Origin: Mesostigma viride
Lineage: Eukaryota; Streptophyta; Mesostigmatophyceae; Mesostigmatales; Mesostigmataceae
Assembly: GCA_009746045.1 (NCBI GenBank)
Contig: RPFO01000103.1
Coordinates: 1,566,042 to 1,630,041, forward strand
Length of the DNA stretch: 64,000 bases
Direction: 5' to 3'
The translations under genes and the position numbers were made by a program. The notes below the pieces were generated by a model. It was not told where the DNA came from. It was given only the letters and a program-made list of their open reading frames with translations, and searched no databases. This document shows, piece by piece, positions 54,365 to 64,000 of the stretch. The number at the start of each line of letters is the position of its first letter. The stretch's first letter is position 1.

Positions 54365-56664
54365 CATGACAGAGCCTACCCCTCCGGCTGAGAGCCCGCT
54401 GCCGTCCCTGCCCCTACCGGACCCTGAGCTGTATTTCGAGGCCCTTCCGGGCCGCTGGGTGTCGCGATCATGTTACCGGGGTGGCGTTGTGCAGCCGGCC
54501 CTTCAGGCCCAACATGCGAGCTTAGTCAGGGCGGCCCTCTTCGGGGTCACGTGGTATGGTCCTTCCCCTAATGAGCCGCACCAGCTTGTCCTGCACGGGT
54601 TCGACGATGCCGGACACTGTTTGTTGGGGTGTGGTTCTCGCTGTCCCGCCTTGGAACAGATAGATGCGGTTCTCCGGTGCTGCCGTGTGTTCTCCTACCT
54701 CTCTACCCCTGTGGGCCGTACCTGCCTACGGGAGGTGTTTCCTTGGCTTCCGGCTGAGGGTGATGCTGAGGTAGATGAGAACCCCTGCGACCTTTTACGG
54801 GCCGTAGAATTCATGGAGATAGCTGATCAGGCGGCGGGACTAGCGGTTGATGGTCCTGCCCCTTCGGGCGCCCCAGCCGAGGTACATTATACTCCAGATT
54901 ATTCTGCCTCGAGCGCTGCGTCCGCCTCCTCGGCGTCTGTTCCTCCCTCTCCGGTCCCGTCGTCCCCTCGGTCGACCCGGGGTGTTGCAGTGGAGCCTAC
55001 CCCTTCGGGTTTGCCTGATCCTCTTTCGGCGACGGTCTCGGCTATGCAGGCTCAGATCCAGTCCCTGACCACGGCGTTTGGGGCCTTCCTGGCGGCCCAG
55101 GCGCAGGTCCCGGCTACGCCAGCTGGATCCGCGCCTCCTACCCCTTCTGTTGCCCCGGCGACTACGGCTTCGCCCGCGCCCCCGCTGGCGCCCGCGGTCG
55201 CTGTGGTTCCGGCGGCTGCTGCGACTCCTGCTGCCTCTGCGCCTGTGACCGCTGTACCTGCGCCTACGCGCGAGTCCCCTGCCCCTGTGACCGCGCCCGC
55301 TGTCGCTGCTTCCGAGCCTCCACCAGCTCAGTCGCAGCCGTCGCGGGGCTTCTTTGGCGACACTAGCGGACTGCCCAGGCTTTGGGAGGGTGGTCCCCGC
55401 AGAGGATCCCGGTTCCTGACTGGAGCCTGGATGGTAGTCAATCTTATGCAGGACTGCCTGTCCCTACGGGCCCCATTTTTAACATGTGGCCTGAGGGTGC
55501 ACCGGCCACCGAGACCGGCGCGCCAGCTTCGGTGGCGGGTCCGTCACGGCCCCCTCTGGCTTCGGGTCCGGCGCGACCGTCTGCTGTACCAGTGTCACCT
55601 GCGTCGGTGTCGGCTCCTGCCCCTGCTTCGGCCCCTGCCCCTTCGGCCTCTCTGTCCTTGGCTGCGGTTGTTCGGTCCACCGGCCAGGATCCTCGCGCTA
55701 CCCGCGCTTCCGACTCCCTCCGGGAGTTGTCCCAGGGTGATCGGGACAGGGCTCCTTCTGTGGTGCATGCGACGCCGGAGTCGCGCGACACGCCCGTGCC
55801 TGGATGTGGTATGTCCGCACTCGCCTGCCGCCAGTGTGACCTGCCGCGCGCCTCCGCCGAGCTTGCCATCTCGCCCATGTCCTACGGGTTTTCCCAGGTG
55901 TGTCGGGCGCCTCGGGATCGTGGCCTACCCATTGAGACTGATCGGCCTCCTTTCGACATGGTTATTTTAGCTGATCCTGTGTTCCAGGGTGAGATCCTGG
56001 TTCGGCGCGTTCTGTATCGCTGGGCTAGGCGCCACAACGACTTGGACACCTACGGTGGGTTCCAGTGGGCTTACCCTCCGCCTCTGGGCATTATGGCTTC
56101 GGATGCCCTTACGGTAGAGTTTCCTGCGGTGCCGGGTGTTACGTACACCACGGTCCTCCAGCCCATCCTCGAGTGGGATGCCCGGCGTCCGGCGCCCCTC
56201 CCGGGCCAGGGTCTAGACTCCCGCGGTCACCCTCCTCCTCGGGCCAGCGACTACCTAGAGACATTCGGGTCGCGCCAGTGTACGCGTCGGTGGCGTTCCC
56301 GTGAGATTCGGCACATCCGGTTGTGGCCGTCCAACGTGGAGCCCCTGGTAGATCTGTTTTTCCCGACGGGTATGCGCCCTCGGATCCGGTATCATCGCCT
56401 GCTCCTTCGGGCTCTCTGCCTGATCGCGGTAGAGCCTTTCCTACGCCTCTTTGCCTGCGGTTTCCTGGACTGGGCCCGGGCCAGGTCGTTCTTACTCAGC
56501 ATAGGTATTACTGGGCCTTTCTGGGCCTTTTTCCTGACGGCGTGTGGGCCGATGTTTTCCTCACCGTAGATAGGCATGACAATGTTGAGGATGTGGCCCA
56601 TTACCAGGCCTACCTGGATGTCCTGCTGGCCTCCCGTGGTACCTACCAGACGGATGGCCATTAG
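54365..56664 (+). pseudogene. unknown third ORF of gypsy copy B, frameshifted
   Basis: This matches the 775-residue ORF of copy A from its start (MTEPTPPAESPLPSLPLPDP) to its end. One C is lost near 55397 (GGTCCCC against GGTCCCCC) and one base near 56475 (GGGCCCGGGCC), so it is in three frames. N- and C-terminal parts are well conserved between copies. The Pro/Ala/Ser-rich middle varies more. That pattern suggests past selection on a real protein, but no domain is recognised. Confidence 0.75.
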
Positions 56665-57031
56665 ATAGAGGGCCTTAGGCCCGACCTGAGGGTGTTGTCC
56701 CTCCGGTATGTAGAGTCGCCCTCATGTTCTGGCCAGTTGGTTGGTCGTTCTTGGTCCTTGGTGCTGATTGGTTTACTCTGTGTGTCCTGCCCAGTGCCGT
56801 CCCCCCGGCAAGGACTCCGTTCCAGGCAGTTAGGGGAACCTACCACCAGGCTTGGTGCTGGCTAACCCTACACCTCCCGGCGTGGTGGTGGAGACCGTGT
56901 GAACTATTGGTGCCTTGTATCTTGGATGGCTGCTGACTGTGTTAGTGTGTGCTGGGTGCATTAGGTTTCCTACCCCTGTTTTCCTCCCTGTACGTAGGGA
57001 GAGGGCTCCCTACCTTTGTGGGGGGGGGAGG
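56665..57031 (+). promoter_or_regulatory. 3' untranslated region, hairpin and polypurine tract of gypsy copy B
   Basis: The stem GTAGGGAG/CTCCCTAC is at 56994-57001 and 57006-57013, followed by the G-rich polypurine tract 57020-57031 touching the LTR. The same arrangement is in copy A. No ORF. Confidence 0.75.
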
Positions 57032-57604
57032 TGTTACGTCGCGTAACAATTCGTTGTAGTTACGGACGTAAATTAGGTCCTTTGCCTCGGTTGTCCCTAG
57101 GTTTACGTTTAGGCTCCTACCGGGACATTATTGTCCTCGTAACAGTACTGTGGTACATTGGGTGCCGTTGGGCGCCGCGCCGCGTACTTTACTAGTGGTC
57201 CTGATCCTGTGGTAGAATGTAGTGGACCAGCGTGCATCAGTAGATTTAGTGGACCAGCGTGCACCTGTAGGCGAGGGCCATGTCGGCCCGAGCGTGTTGG
57301 ACCGTTGGTGACCATTTATGCGTGTTCTACCCCTTGTGTGTGCACTCGGCGTGTGTTAAGTGAATTGACACATTTAGGCTTGGGTCACGGCAGTGTAGTT
57401 GTGTTTCCTTCCTCTATTCCTGGAGTAAACGGGTTTTGATAAATGGTTGTATGGCGTATTATAGTAACACTTACGTTAATGCATTGAGATCAGCTCCGTC
57501 ACGTTCGTCTTTCGCCAGAGGGTTAAGTAGAGGAGGCCTGACCAGTTTAGGTAGTATCAGGCCCATTAGAGGTAGAGGTGGAGGTAGATATCCGCGGCGT
57601 AACA
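57032..57604 (+). repeat. 3' LTR of gypsy copy B
   Basis: 573 bp. It differs from the 5' LTR by a 3-bp loss near 57268 (CCTGTAGG against CCTGTTGTAGG) and a T/G change near 57357. Confidence 0.95.
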
Positions 57605-58438
57605 TGGGGCTACACAATGCTCTTGCATAAAAACCATCAATTCCACCCCGGACGGACACGCTGGGGCGCTACTGAGTGGCCTGGCCACACCTGGGTCCGC
57701 AACATCACCCTCGCCGCTGACCACCCGCTGATTGATCGCCGCGCGACCGACGTACAACACCTCTTGACTTGATGCACCGGTCCATCGGGGTCGGGGAGAT
57801 CCTCCACAGGCGATTTCAACACCCTGCTACATGTTTATGTACCAACCCCACTGAAACTGTGGAACACCGATTTTTATGGTGTAACCTCCAGGGAGTTTGG
57901 ACCTGGTTGATTGGTTTATGGGCAGCCTGGACGTCTGAGCCTATCATACCGGTGTCTACCCGCTCAATTATCTTTGGCATCACTGGCACCCCTGGCCTTG
58001 AGCTCACCTTTTCACAACAAGCGTGGATATGGCTCCGCACATGCATGTTATATACAATCTGGACGGTGCGAAACGATGTGGTGTTCAATAGGCGCACAGT
58101 TTTCGACAAAGCTGGGGTTCTCTCACGCTTCATTTACCTATGGAACTCCGGCATGCGACGCTACTGGATGGTTGCAAATGAACAAAACAAAATCTGGGAC
58201 CCTGGCGCGGACCAGGATAAGCCCAGCCCACTTGAGATCTTTCATGACCTCATGGGCAAAAACAGGATCTTTACCCACATGCCCAATGACAACCCATTAG
58301 AAGTCCAGTGGCTTCCGTGGTCTGGTAAGGCTCCGTTTTAGCCACTGACATCTTGATACCCTAGGCTTAGCAGGGATTACCTACTGGCTATATTTGGAAT
58401 AAACGTACACCTATTTACCTGGAAATTCATCATCACTA

Positions 58439-59621
58439 CAGGCGTCGTCAACAACAACAACAACAACAGGCGTCGACTAAATATATCCGGCCCTCGGCCA
58501 CTATAGATTCTCTGCTGCCCATGTGCGGCGTGGGACACAACAACAACAACAACAACAGGCGTCGACCCCAGGCTCGCAGTCTGGGGTATCAGCTCCACTG
58601 TGTCAGTCTCTTGCGTTGACACCTGGCCGATTACTGCACGGCAACGATCTCTTTCCGAATCTTCCTACAGTTGTAAAATGAATCTTCATTTTCCAGACAA
58701 CTAGATGGAGTTCCGGGGGTGCCGCCACGACCGTTGTTTACCATCGTCCACTCTTTTGGCGCCACGCACGCCTGCGCACGCATTGGATTATTCAGATATC
58801 ATCTAGGCACTTGCACCTAGTCGAAGTTGGCCAGCTTACGTCGGCTGTCGGCCATAGCCTGCGACAGGGCGTACAGGAATTGGTGTAATTCACAACTGTG
58901 AAGTTAGGGGTGCGACGCAATTTCACGTAATTTTTACGACACGTCATGCTGGGAGGAAGATTAAGTCGGGTGTATTTGAAAGGCGTCAAGGGATCCCGCC
59001 GCCTTTGATGAGGTGCGATGTATATTTAGTTTTCCCAATTGTATATATATGCCCTACGTATACTTTTAGAGAGCGAGCCAGCGTCAGTCGTACTCTGTTT
59101 CAATCCAGGAATCACGGTGTTCAGGAAGATATGGATGGTACTTGCTCTATATCGAGGCTTGTTTTCCTGTTGCCAGCGAAGGCACCTCAACTTGAGTCGT
59201 AAATGACGAGTAATTGACCCAATGAGCGAAGCAGGGGGTGCCCAATTTTTATGATATACTATTGTACTGCACACAAAAACGTACCTACGAGATCATCACG
59301 CATCGCTGTCTAGAATGCTTCCACATAGCTTTTTCATGCGCGTTGGCTATCTGACTTTGACTTTTGCACGTAGTGCCAGCCGCATTGGCCGCAACTGCTT
59401 CAAGCGATGAATGTATCGGCACATTCACCGTAGCCTGCACGCTGTTAACTCTCGTGTTGGCCCTGGATGCTCCTGTTGATTACGCTTAACCACCAAATTG
59501 CTGATACCCCGTCGATATCGCTATTCCAGCACGCTCCTGCAGCCAAGCTCCTTGAGGCACCTTAAACCGCCCCGGCCACGAGGGTTTCCGGACCGGATCA
59601 GGAGGACCCTCTCCGTGCGGG
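58439..59621. other. intergenic DNA upstream of the subtilase gene
   Basis: It starts with two copies of an (ACA)n-rich word ending CAGGCGTCGAC (about 58448-58477 and 58538-58566). The rest has no supported coding frame. A TATATATATG stretch lies at about 59042, too far from the gene start to be called its promoter with confidence. Confidence 0.6.
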
Positions 59622-62600
59622 ATGGTTCCTGTGCCCGGGATGGCTTCCCGTTCCTTCCTTAAGAGCCACCTGAGGATGCGGGGGGCCCATCCCATGGCCA
59701 TTGTCCTCCTGCTGGTGCTCGTTGCCAGCATTACAGCGGCCTCTGATGCGGGAGGTCTAGTCTCCAAGCCGCCTCAAGACCATGTCCAGGGCGCGCTCTA
59801 CCTCGGGCCGGGCCTGGCCCCAATCTACGGCCTCGTTAAGACCGACGCGGACGCCAGTGCTAAATCGGACCAGCCCGGTGCCGGCTGGGAGAAGCCAGCA
59901 GCTGTTACCCAGCGCTGGGACGGTGTGACCGCGTCCCACGTGGATCTAGACGACAAGTCACGTTCCAGCGGGACCATCTCTGCTCAGTCTGTCGAGGAAG
60001 GCGACCGCTGGATCGTGGTGTGGGAAGACCATGTGACGGATGCCACCGTCGAGGCTGCCTGCGCGGAGGCGGCCAGTGGCACCCTGTTCTCGGGCTCCTG
60101 CTCCTACCGGTACGGTGTCCAGCCGCCGTCCTCCAAGGCCGCCAAGGCGAGCGCGGGTGGCGATGGGACCCCAGCCCAATGGTACCCGAGCACGCGTCCT
60201 CAAGCTGATCGCGTGGGGGCCGAATCCCAGGGCAGCAGCGGCGATGATTCAGGCGACGGGTCTTTCCCCCGTGCCGTCGCTATTCGTGCGTCCCTGGGTG
60301 ACCTCAAGTCCCTCCTGGAGGTGCACCAGGGTGACGTCCGCTATATCGCGTGGGATCAGCCGGTGCATGCGCTGCGTCTGGTCACGCAGACCAACGTGCC
60401 GTCGTGGGGGTTGGACCGTATCGACAGCCGCAATGGCAGCCTGGACGGGAACTACACGTATGAGGACGCATTCGCGGGCCAGAACGTGAATGCCTATGTG
60501 GTGGACTCTGGTATTCTGGCGAACCATGTGGAGTTTCGGTACGTGTGGCAGTGTCCGTTCAAAGGCATTTGTCCATTCATTCGGTCATTCGCTCATTCGC
60601 TCATTCTATCATTCGCTCATTCGCTCATTCATTCATCCTTCCTTCCTTCCTTCCTTCCTCCCTCCCTCCCTCCCTCCCTCCCTCCCTCCTCCCTCCCTCC
60701 CTCCCTCCCTCCCTCCCTCCCTCCCTCCCTCCCTCCCTCCCTCCCTCCCTCCCTCCTCCCTCCCTCCCTCCCTCCCTCCCTCCCTCCCTCCCTCCCTCCT
60801 CCCTCCCTCCCTCCCTCCCTCCCTCCCTCCCTCCCTCCCTCCCTCCCTCCCTCCCTCCCTCCCTCCTCCCTCCTCCCTCCCTCCCTCCTCCCTCCCTCCC
60901 TCCCTCCCTCCCTCCCTCCCTCCCTCCCTCCCTCCTCCCTCCCTCCCTCCCTCCCTCCCTCCCTCCCTCCCTCCCTCCCTTCCTTCCTTCCTTCCTTCCT
61001 TCCTTCCTCCCTTCCTTCCTTCCTTCCTTCCTCCCTCCCTTCCTTCCTTTGTTGATTCATGCATTGATTCATTCTTTGATTGATTCATTTCCTCGTTCAC
61101 GTGCCTCCGTTTGTATGCAACGGCTTACAAGCTGTCTGTGGCCACGAGCCTTTCATTCGTCTGCATGTTGGCGTTCATCGATCCTGTTTCCTTATTAAAG
61201 CAAGGGAAGGGAAGGGAAGGGAAGGGAAGGGAAGGGAAGGGAAGGGAAGGGAAGGGAAGGGAAGGGAAGGGAAGGGAAGGGAAGGGAAGGGAAGGGAAGG
61301 GAAGGGAAGGGAAGGGAAGGGAAGGGAAGGGAAGGGAAGGGAAGGGAAGGGAAGGGAAGGGAAGGGAAGGGAAGGGAAGGGAAGGGAAGGGAAGGGAAGG
61401 GAAGGGAAGGGAAGGGAAGGGAAGGGAAGGGAAGGGAAGGGAAGGGAAGGGAAGGGAAGGGAAGGGAAGGGAAGGGAAGGGAAGGGAAGGGAAGGGAAGG
61501 GAAGGGAAGGGAAGGGAAGGGAAGGGAAGGGAAGGGAAGGGAAGGGAAGGGAAGGGAAGGGAAGGGAAGGGAAGGGAAGGGAAGGGAAGGGAAGGGAAGG
61601 GAAGGGAAGGGAAGGGAAGGGAAGGGAAGGGAAGGGAAGGGAAGGGAAGGGAAGGGAAGGGAAGGGAAGGGAAGGGAAGGGAAGGGAAGGGAAGGGAAGG
61701 GAAGGGAAGGGAAGGGAAGGGAAGGGAAGGGAAGGGAAGGGAAGGGAAGGGAAGGGAAGGGAAGGGAAGGGAAGGGAAGGGAAGGGAAGGGAAGGGAAGG
61801 GAAGGGAAGGGAAGGGAAGGGAAGGGAAGGGAAGGGAAGGGAAGGGAAGGGAAGGGAAGGGAAGGGAAGGGAAGGGAAGGGAAGGGAAGGGAAGGGAAGG
61901 GAAGGGAAGGGAATGCACGGGGACAATGGCCTTCTCGAGTATCAAACGTGGCCCGTTGCATTAGTGTATTCCCTGGGGTAGTTGTCTGGCTAGCTTATCC
62001 TAGCTTCAGTAACACAACATAAGACAAGGCAAGCCAATACAGCACAAGGTAACACAATCCAACCCTCCTCAACCCTACCCTACCCTACGCTACCCAACCC
62101 AACCCTATCCTACCCTACCCTTCCGAACACAACCCAGCCTTCTACCAGGCCAGTAATCGATCCAAGGTCACCTTTTGCAAGTCTCCTGCCCTTCCCACGA
62201 ACTCCTCGCCACGTTCCCGGACCTCGCACCTGCCTGAAACCCTTTCCCCATCCCAGCCAACCAACCCCATCCCGCCCACCCACCCATCCACCCCCATCCC
62301 TTCCCCCCCGCCACCCCCGCACCCCCACCCGGACCCCCCGCCAGGTTACTCAATGGGACCTCCCGCGTGCGCGTCTCCGCCGACGCCGACTTCATGAACG
62401 ACGGCCGCGGCGGCGCCGACTGCGACGGCCACGGGACGCATGTGGCAGGGACCCTGGGCGCCGCCACCTACGGCGTGGCCAAGCTGGTCAACCTCTTCTC
62501 TGTCCGCGTGCTCAATTGCGAAGGCGACGGCTTGCTCTCGGGCGTGCTCGCGGGCCTCGCGTGGGTCGTCGCCAACCACGCCAAACCCGCGGTCATCAAC

Positions 62601-62761
62601 CTGTCCCTCGGGCTCACCATCTACTCGACCGTGTACGACGAGGCGGTCCAGTCGGCAGTCCGCGCGGGCATCACGGTGGTCACGGCGGCGGGTAACGACA
62701 ACATCAACGCGTGCTACCAGCAGGCGAGCACGTACGCGATTAACGTGGGCGCGCTGAACAG
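59622..62761 (+). CDS. secreted subtilisin-like serine protease (S8, proteinase K-like), first two exons
   Basis: Exon 1 is 59622-60538 and exon 2 is 62345-62761; the 3' end is outside the window or unresolved. The N-terminus has a hydrophobic signal sequence (AIVLLLVLVASITAA). ATGs at 59622, 59640, 59676 and 59694 are all possible starts. An I9-like propeptide follows (RWIVVWEDHV ... FPRAVAIRASLGDLKSLLEV). The catalytic domain begins at VPSWGLDRID, with catalytic Asp295 in AYVVDSGI. Exon 2 has the catalytic His in CDGHGTHVAGTLG (codon 62430-62432), SVRVLNCEGDG and the oxyanion Asn in VVTAAGNDN. The Ser motif (GTSMA) is not reached. The donor GTACGT at 60539 and acceptor CCCCGCCAG at 62344 join to keep the frame (CG/G). 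Exon 2 ends AACAG with donor GTGGGT. Confidence 0.88.
60634..61047 (+). repeat. CCTT/CCCT tetranucleotide array
   Basis: About 410 bp of CCTT and CCCT repeats with occasional CCT trinucleotides. The plus strand is pure pyrimidine. Confidence 0.95.
61202..61912 (+). repeat. AAGGG pentanucleotide array, about 142 units
   Basis: About 711 bp of uninterrupted AAGGG. By eye every 60-base line holds twelve perfect units. The plus strand is pure purine, the opposite of the preceding array. Confidence 0.97.
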
Positions 62762-63405
62762 GTGGGTCGTGGTAGTGACTCTACTTTATCATTATTATAT
62801 ATGATATCGTCTAGTTGTATTGTTTATATGCTATCGTGTAGTTGTATTTTTTATATGTTATCGTATAGTTGTATTGTGGTCTTGTCATTCTACTATGTTA
62901 TTTAGTTCAACTCTGCTGGCCGGGGAGCTGTCATCTTTGCTTGAACACAGTGCTTTTCACTTGCACGCTGTGTGAGCGCATATGCAACAAGTAAACGTGG
63001 GTGCCCTCACAGGTGGGTTCAGTAACTGGCAGGAACATGCCACCATTCGGCTGGGGAGAGATTTCCCGTTAGCCATGTACTTGCTGACTTGTTGCTGTGG
63101 CATCCAGAGCATGTGTGGGGATCATGACACTGCAGCAATCGCTTTATCTCTTTTTGCGAGGTTCGATGGCCAGGAAACACGCACTAATCAATTAATCAAT
63201 ATATTAGTCAATATTATTAGCACTCTAATCTGGTATTATTGTGCTCCATGACTGCCCCAAGGGGAGCGCGTGACTAATCAATTAATTTAATACCAATGGC
63301 ACAAAATAATAATAATAATACCAGATGATAATAATAATACAGATGATAATAATAATAATAATAATACCAGATGATAGTCCTTTCCATTCCTGTTGGTCGC
63401 ACAAT
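62762..63405 (+). other. probable intron 2 start and AT-rich sequence
   Basis: The region starts with donor GTGGGT after exon 2. TATATG(A/T)TATCGT..AGTTGTAT repeats occur at 62794-62875. At about 62993-63017, AACGTGGGTGCCCTCACAGG followed by TGGGT resembles the end of exon 2 and its donor. (AAT)n runs occur at 63306-63366. No further subtilase exon is recognised. Confidence 0.55.
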
Positions 63406-64000
63406 ACCTCCCCCCTCCCCTCCCTCCCTCCCCTCCCCTCCCTCCCTCCTCCCCTCCCCTCCCTCCTCCCCTCCCTCCCTCCCCTCCCTCCCTCCCCTCC
63501 TCTCGCCCTCCCCTCCTCCTCCCCTCCCCTCCCCTCCTCCCTCCCCTCCCCTCCCTCCCTCCCTCCCCTCCCCTCCCTCCCCTCCCCTCCCTCGCCCTCC
63601 TCCCCTCCCTCCCCTCCCCTCCCCTCCCTCCTCCCTCTCCCTCCCTCCCCTCCCTCCCTCCCTCCCCTCCCTCATCCCTCCCTCCCCTCCCCTCCCCTCC
63701 CTCCCTACCCCCTCCCTCCCCTCCCCCTCCCTCCCCTCCCTCCCCTCTCCCCTCCCTCCTCCCCTCCTCCCCTCCGCCGACCTCCCCTGCCCCTCCCCTC
63801 TCCCTCCTCCCTCCCCTCCCTCCCCTCCCTCCCTCCCTCCTCCTCTCCTCCTCCCCTCCTCTCCCTCCTCCCCTCCCCTCCCCTCTCCCTCCCCCAGCCT
63901 CCCCTCCCTCCCTCCCCTCCCTCCCTCCCTCCTCCCCTCCCCTCCCCTCGCCTCCCCTCCCCTCCCTCCCCTCCTCCTCTCCCCTCCTCCCCTCACCTGC
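63406..64000 (+). repeat. pyrimidine-rich CCCT/CCCCT low-complexity tract
   Basis: Nearly 600 bp of C and T with irregular CCCTCCCT and CCCCT units, continuing to the window end. The long minus-strand frame (Gly/Arg/Glu-rich) is a by-product. Confidence 0.93.

Larger units (their letters stand above)
46793..57604 (+). mobile_element. Ty3/gypsy chromovirus copy B, complete
   Basis: A 10.8-kb element sits between LTRs 46793-47368 and 57032-57604, with a perfect target duplicate TGGGG (46788-46792 and 57605-57609) in the ORF of LINE copy 4. The order is LTR, leader, small ORF with viroplasmin-like domain, gag, pol (protease, RT, RNase H, integrase, chromodomain), a large unknown ORF, hairpin and polypurine tract, LTR. 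The two LTRs differ by one 3-bp indel and about one substitution, so insertion was recent. Yet gag, pol and the last ORF each contain small frameshifts. Either the sequence has homopolymer errors or this copy moved using enzymes from another copy. Confidence 0.96.
46185..58424 (+). mobile_element. LINE copy 4, split by gypsy copy B
   Basis: The left part is 46185-46792 and the right part 57605-58424. The left part begins GPNPYEGFITSPHPV (5'-truncated), and the frame leads to TAEWG at the insertion. The right part resumes WGYTMLLHKNHQFHPG and runs through the zinc-binding end (CLCTNPTETVEHRFLWCN) to a stop at 58341. The flanks are ATTCATCATCACTA at 46171-46184 and 58425-58438, the same 14 bp that flank copy 3. 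It is a diverged subfamily relative to copies 2 and 3. A 4-bp duplication near 57766 (CTTGACTTGA) shifts the frame, so it is not functional even without the gypsy insertion. Confidence 0.9.
60539..62344 (+). other. intron 1 of the subtilase gene, microsatellite-filled
   Basis: An 1806-bp GT-AG intron with phase 2 boundaries. It contains a CATTC-rich stretch (60575-60633), a CCCT array, an AAGGG array and CCCTA-like repeats, with little unique sequence. Long frames through it encode only low complexity and are not exons. Confidence 0.85.

Noticed and set aside
60490-61198. Long open frames of Pro/Leu/Ser or Glu/Gly/Arg repeats on both strands
   Set aside because: They are translations of the CCCT array in intron 1 of the subtilase gene; clear splice sites flank the region.
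61080-62022. Frames of nearly 300 residues encoding a five-residue repeat on both strands
   Set aside because: They arise from the AAGGG microsatellite, which cannot produce a stop in several frames.
62040-62140. Interstitial telomere (CCCTA-like repeats)
   Set aside because: The units are irregular (CCCTA, CCAACCC, CCTATCC) and lie in an intron between other simple repeats; they do not form a regular telomere motif.
63274-63996. 240-residue minus-strand frame rich in Gly, Arg and Glu
   Set aside because: It comes from the pyrimidine-rich tract at the window end and has no domain.

Overview
This is a eukaryotic, repeat-dense nuclear window. It looks like an alga or other protist of the green lineage, but the species cannot be named from sequence alone. 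The clues are chromodomain Ty3/gypsy elements, Ty1/copia-type elements, APE-type LINEs with a zinc-binding C-terminus, a GC-rich secreted subtilase gene with GT-AG introns, and very long pentanucleotide and tetranucleotide arrays. Almost everything from 1 to about 58.4 kb is mobile DNA inserted into other mobile DNA. The only clear host gene starts near 59.6 kb and runs off the right edge.

Layout. 1-17021 is a 5'-incomplete Ty3/gypsy chromovirus (copy A, + strand). It is interrupted by a tandem non-autonomous insertion (879-2840) and by a complete copia-like element on the minus strand (copy 1, 3681-12128). Copy A itself sits in a minus-strand LINE (17022 to about 20060). 20300-22740 is a satellite of about 720 bp period. 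22795-25917 is a gag-only LTR element with TSD AAGCA. 28316-36772 is copia-like copy 2 (+ strand, TSD GTTAT). 36778-40735 holds old dispersed repeats, a LINE endonuclease-domain relic, poly-G DNA and small tandem repeats. 40750-44188 is a minus-strand LINE with 14-bp TSDs. 44300-46170 is a 5'-truncated LINE carrying a CACTA-like MITE. 46185-58424 is a further LINE split by a complete gypsy chromovirus (copy B, 46793-57604, TSD TGGGG). 59622-62761 and onward is a subtilase gene.

Most notable points. (1) The gypsy family carries a small ORF upstream of gag with a viroplasmin/RNase H1 N-terminal-like domain, and a large unrecognised ORF downstream of the chromodomain integrase. (2) The copia-like family has non-canonical LTR ends (AG...CT), a conserved unknown ORF before gag, and an apparent Gag-INT-PR-RT-RH order with HGDD instead of YVDD. 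(3) Its two copies share 5'-versus-3' LTR differences although each has its own TSD. Simple retrotransposition does not predict this. (4) Two different LINE copies lie head-to-tail at the same 14-bp target.

All domain calls come from reading motifs. No database search was possible, and frame breaks in homopolymers could be sequencing errors.
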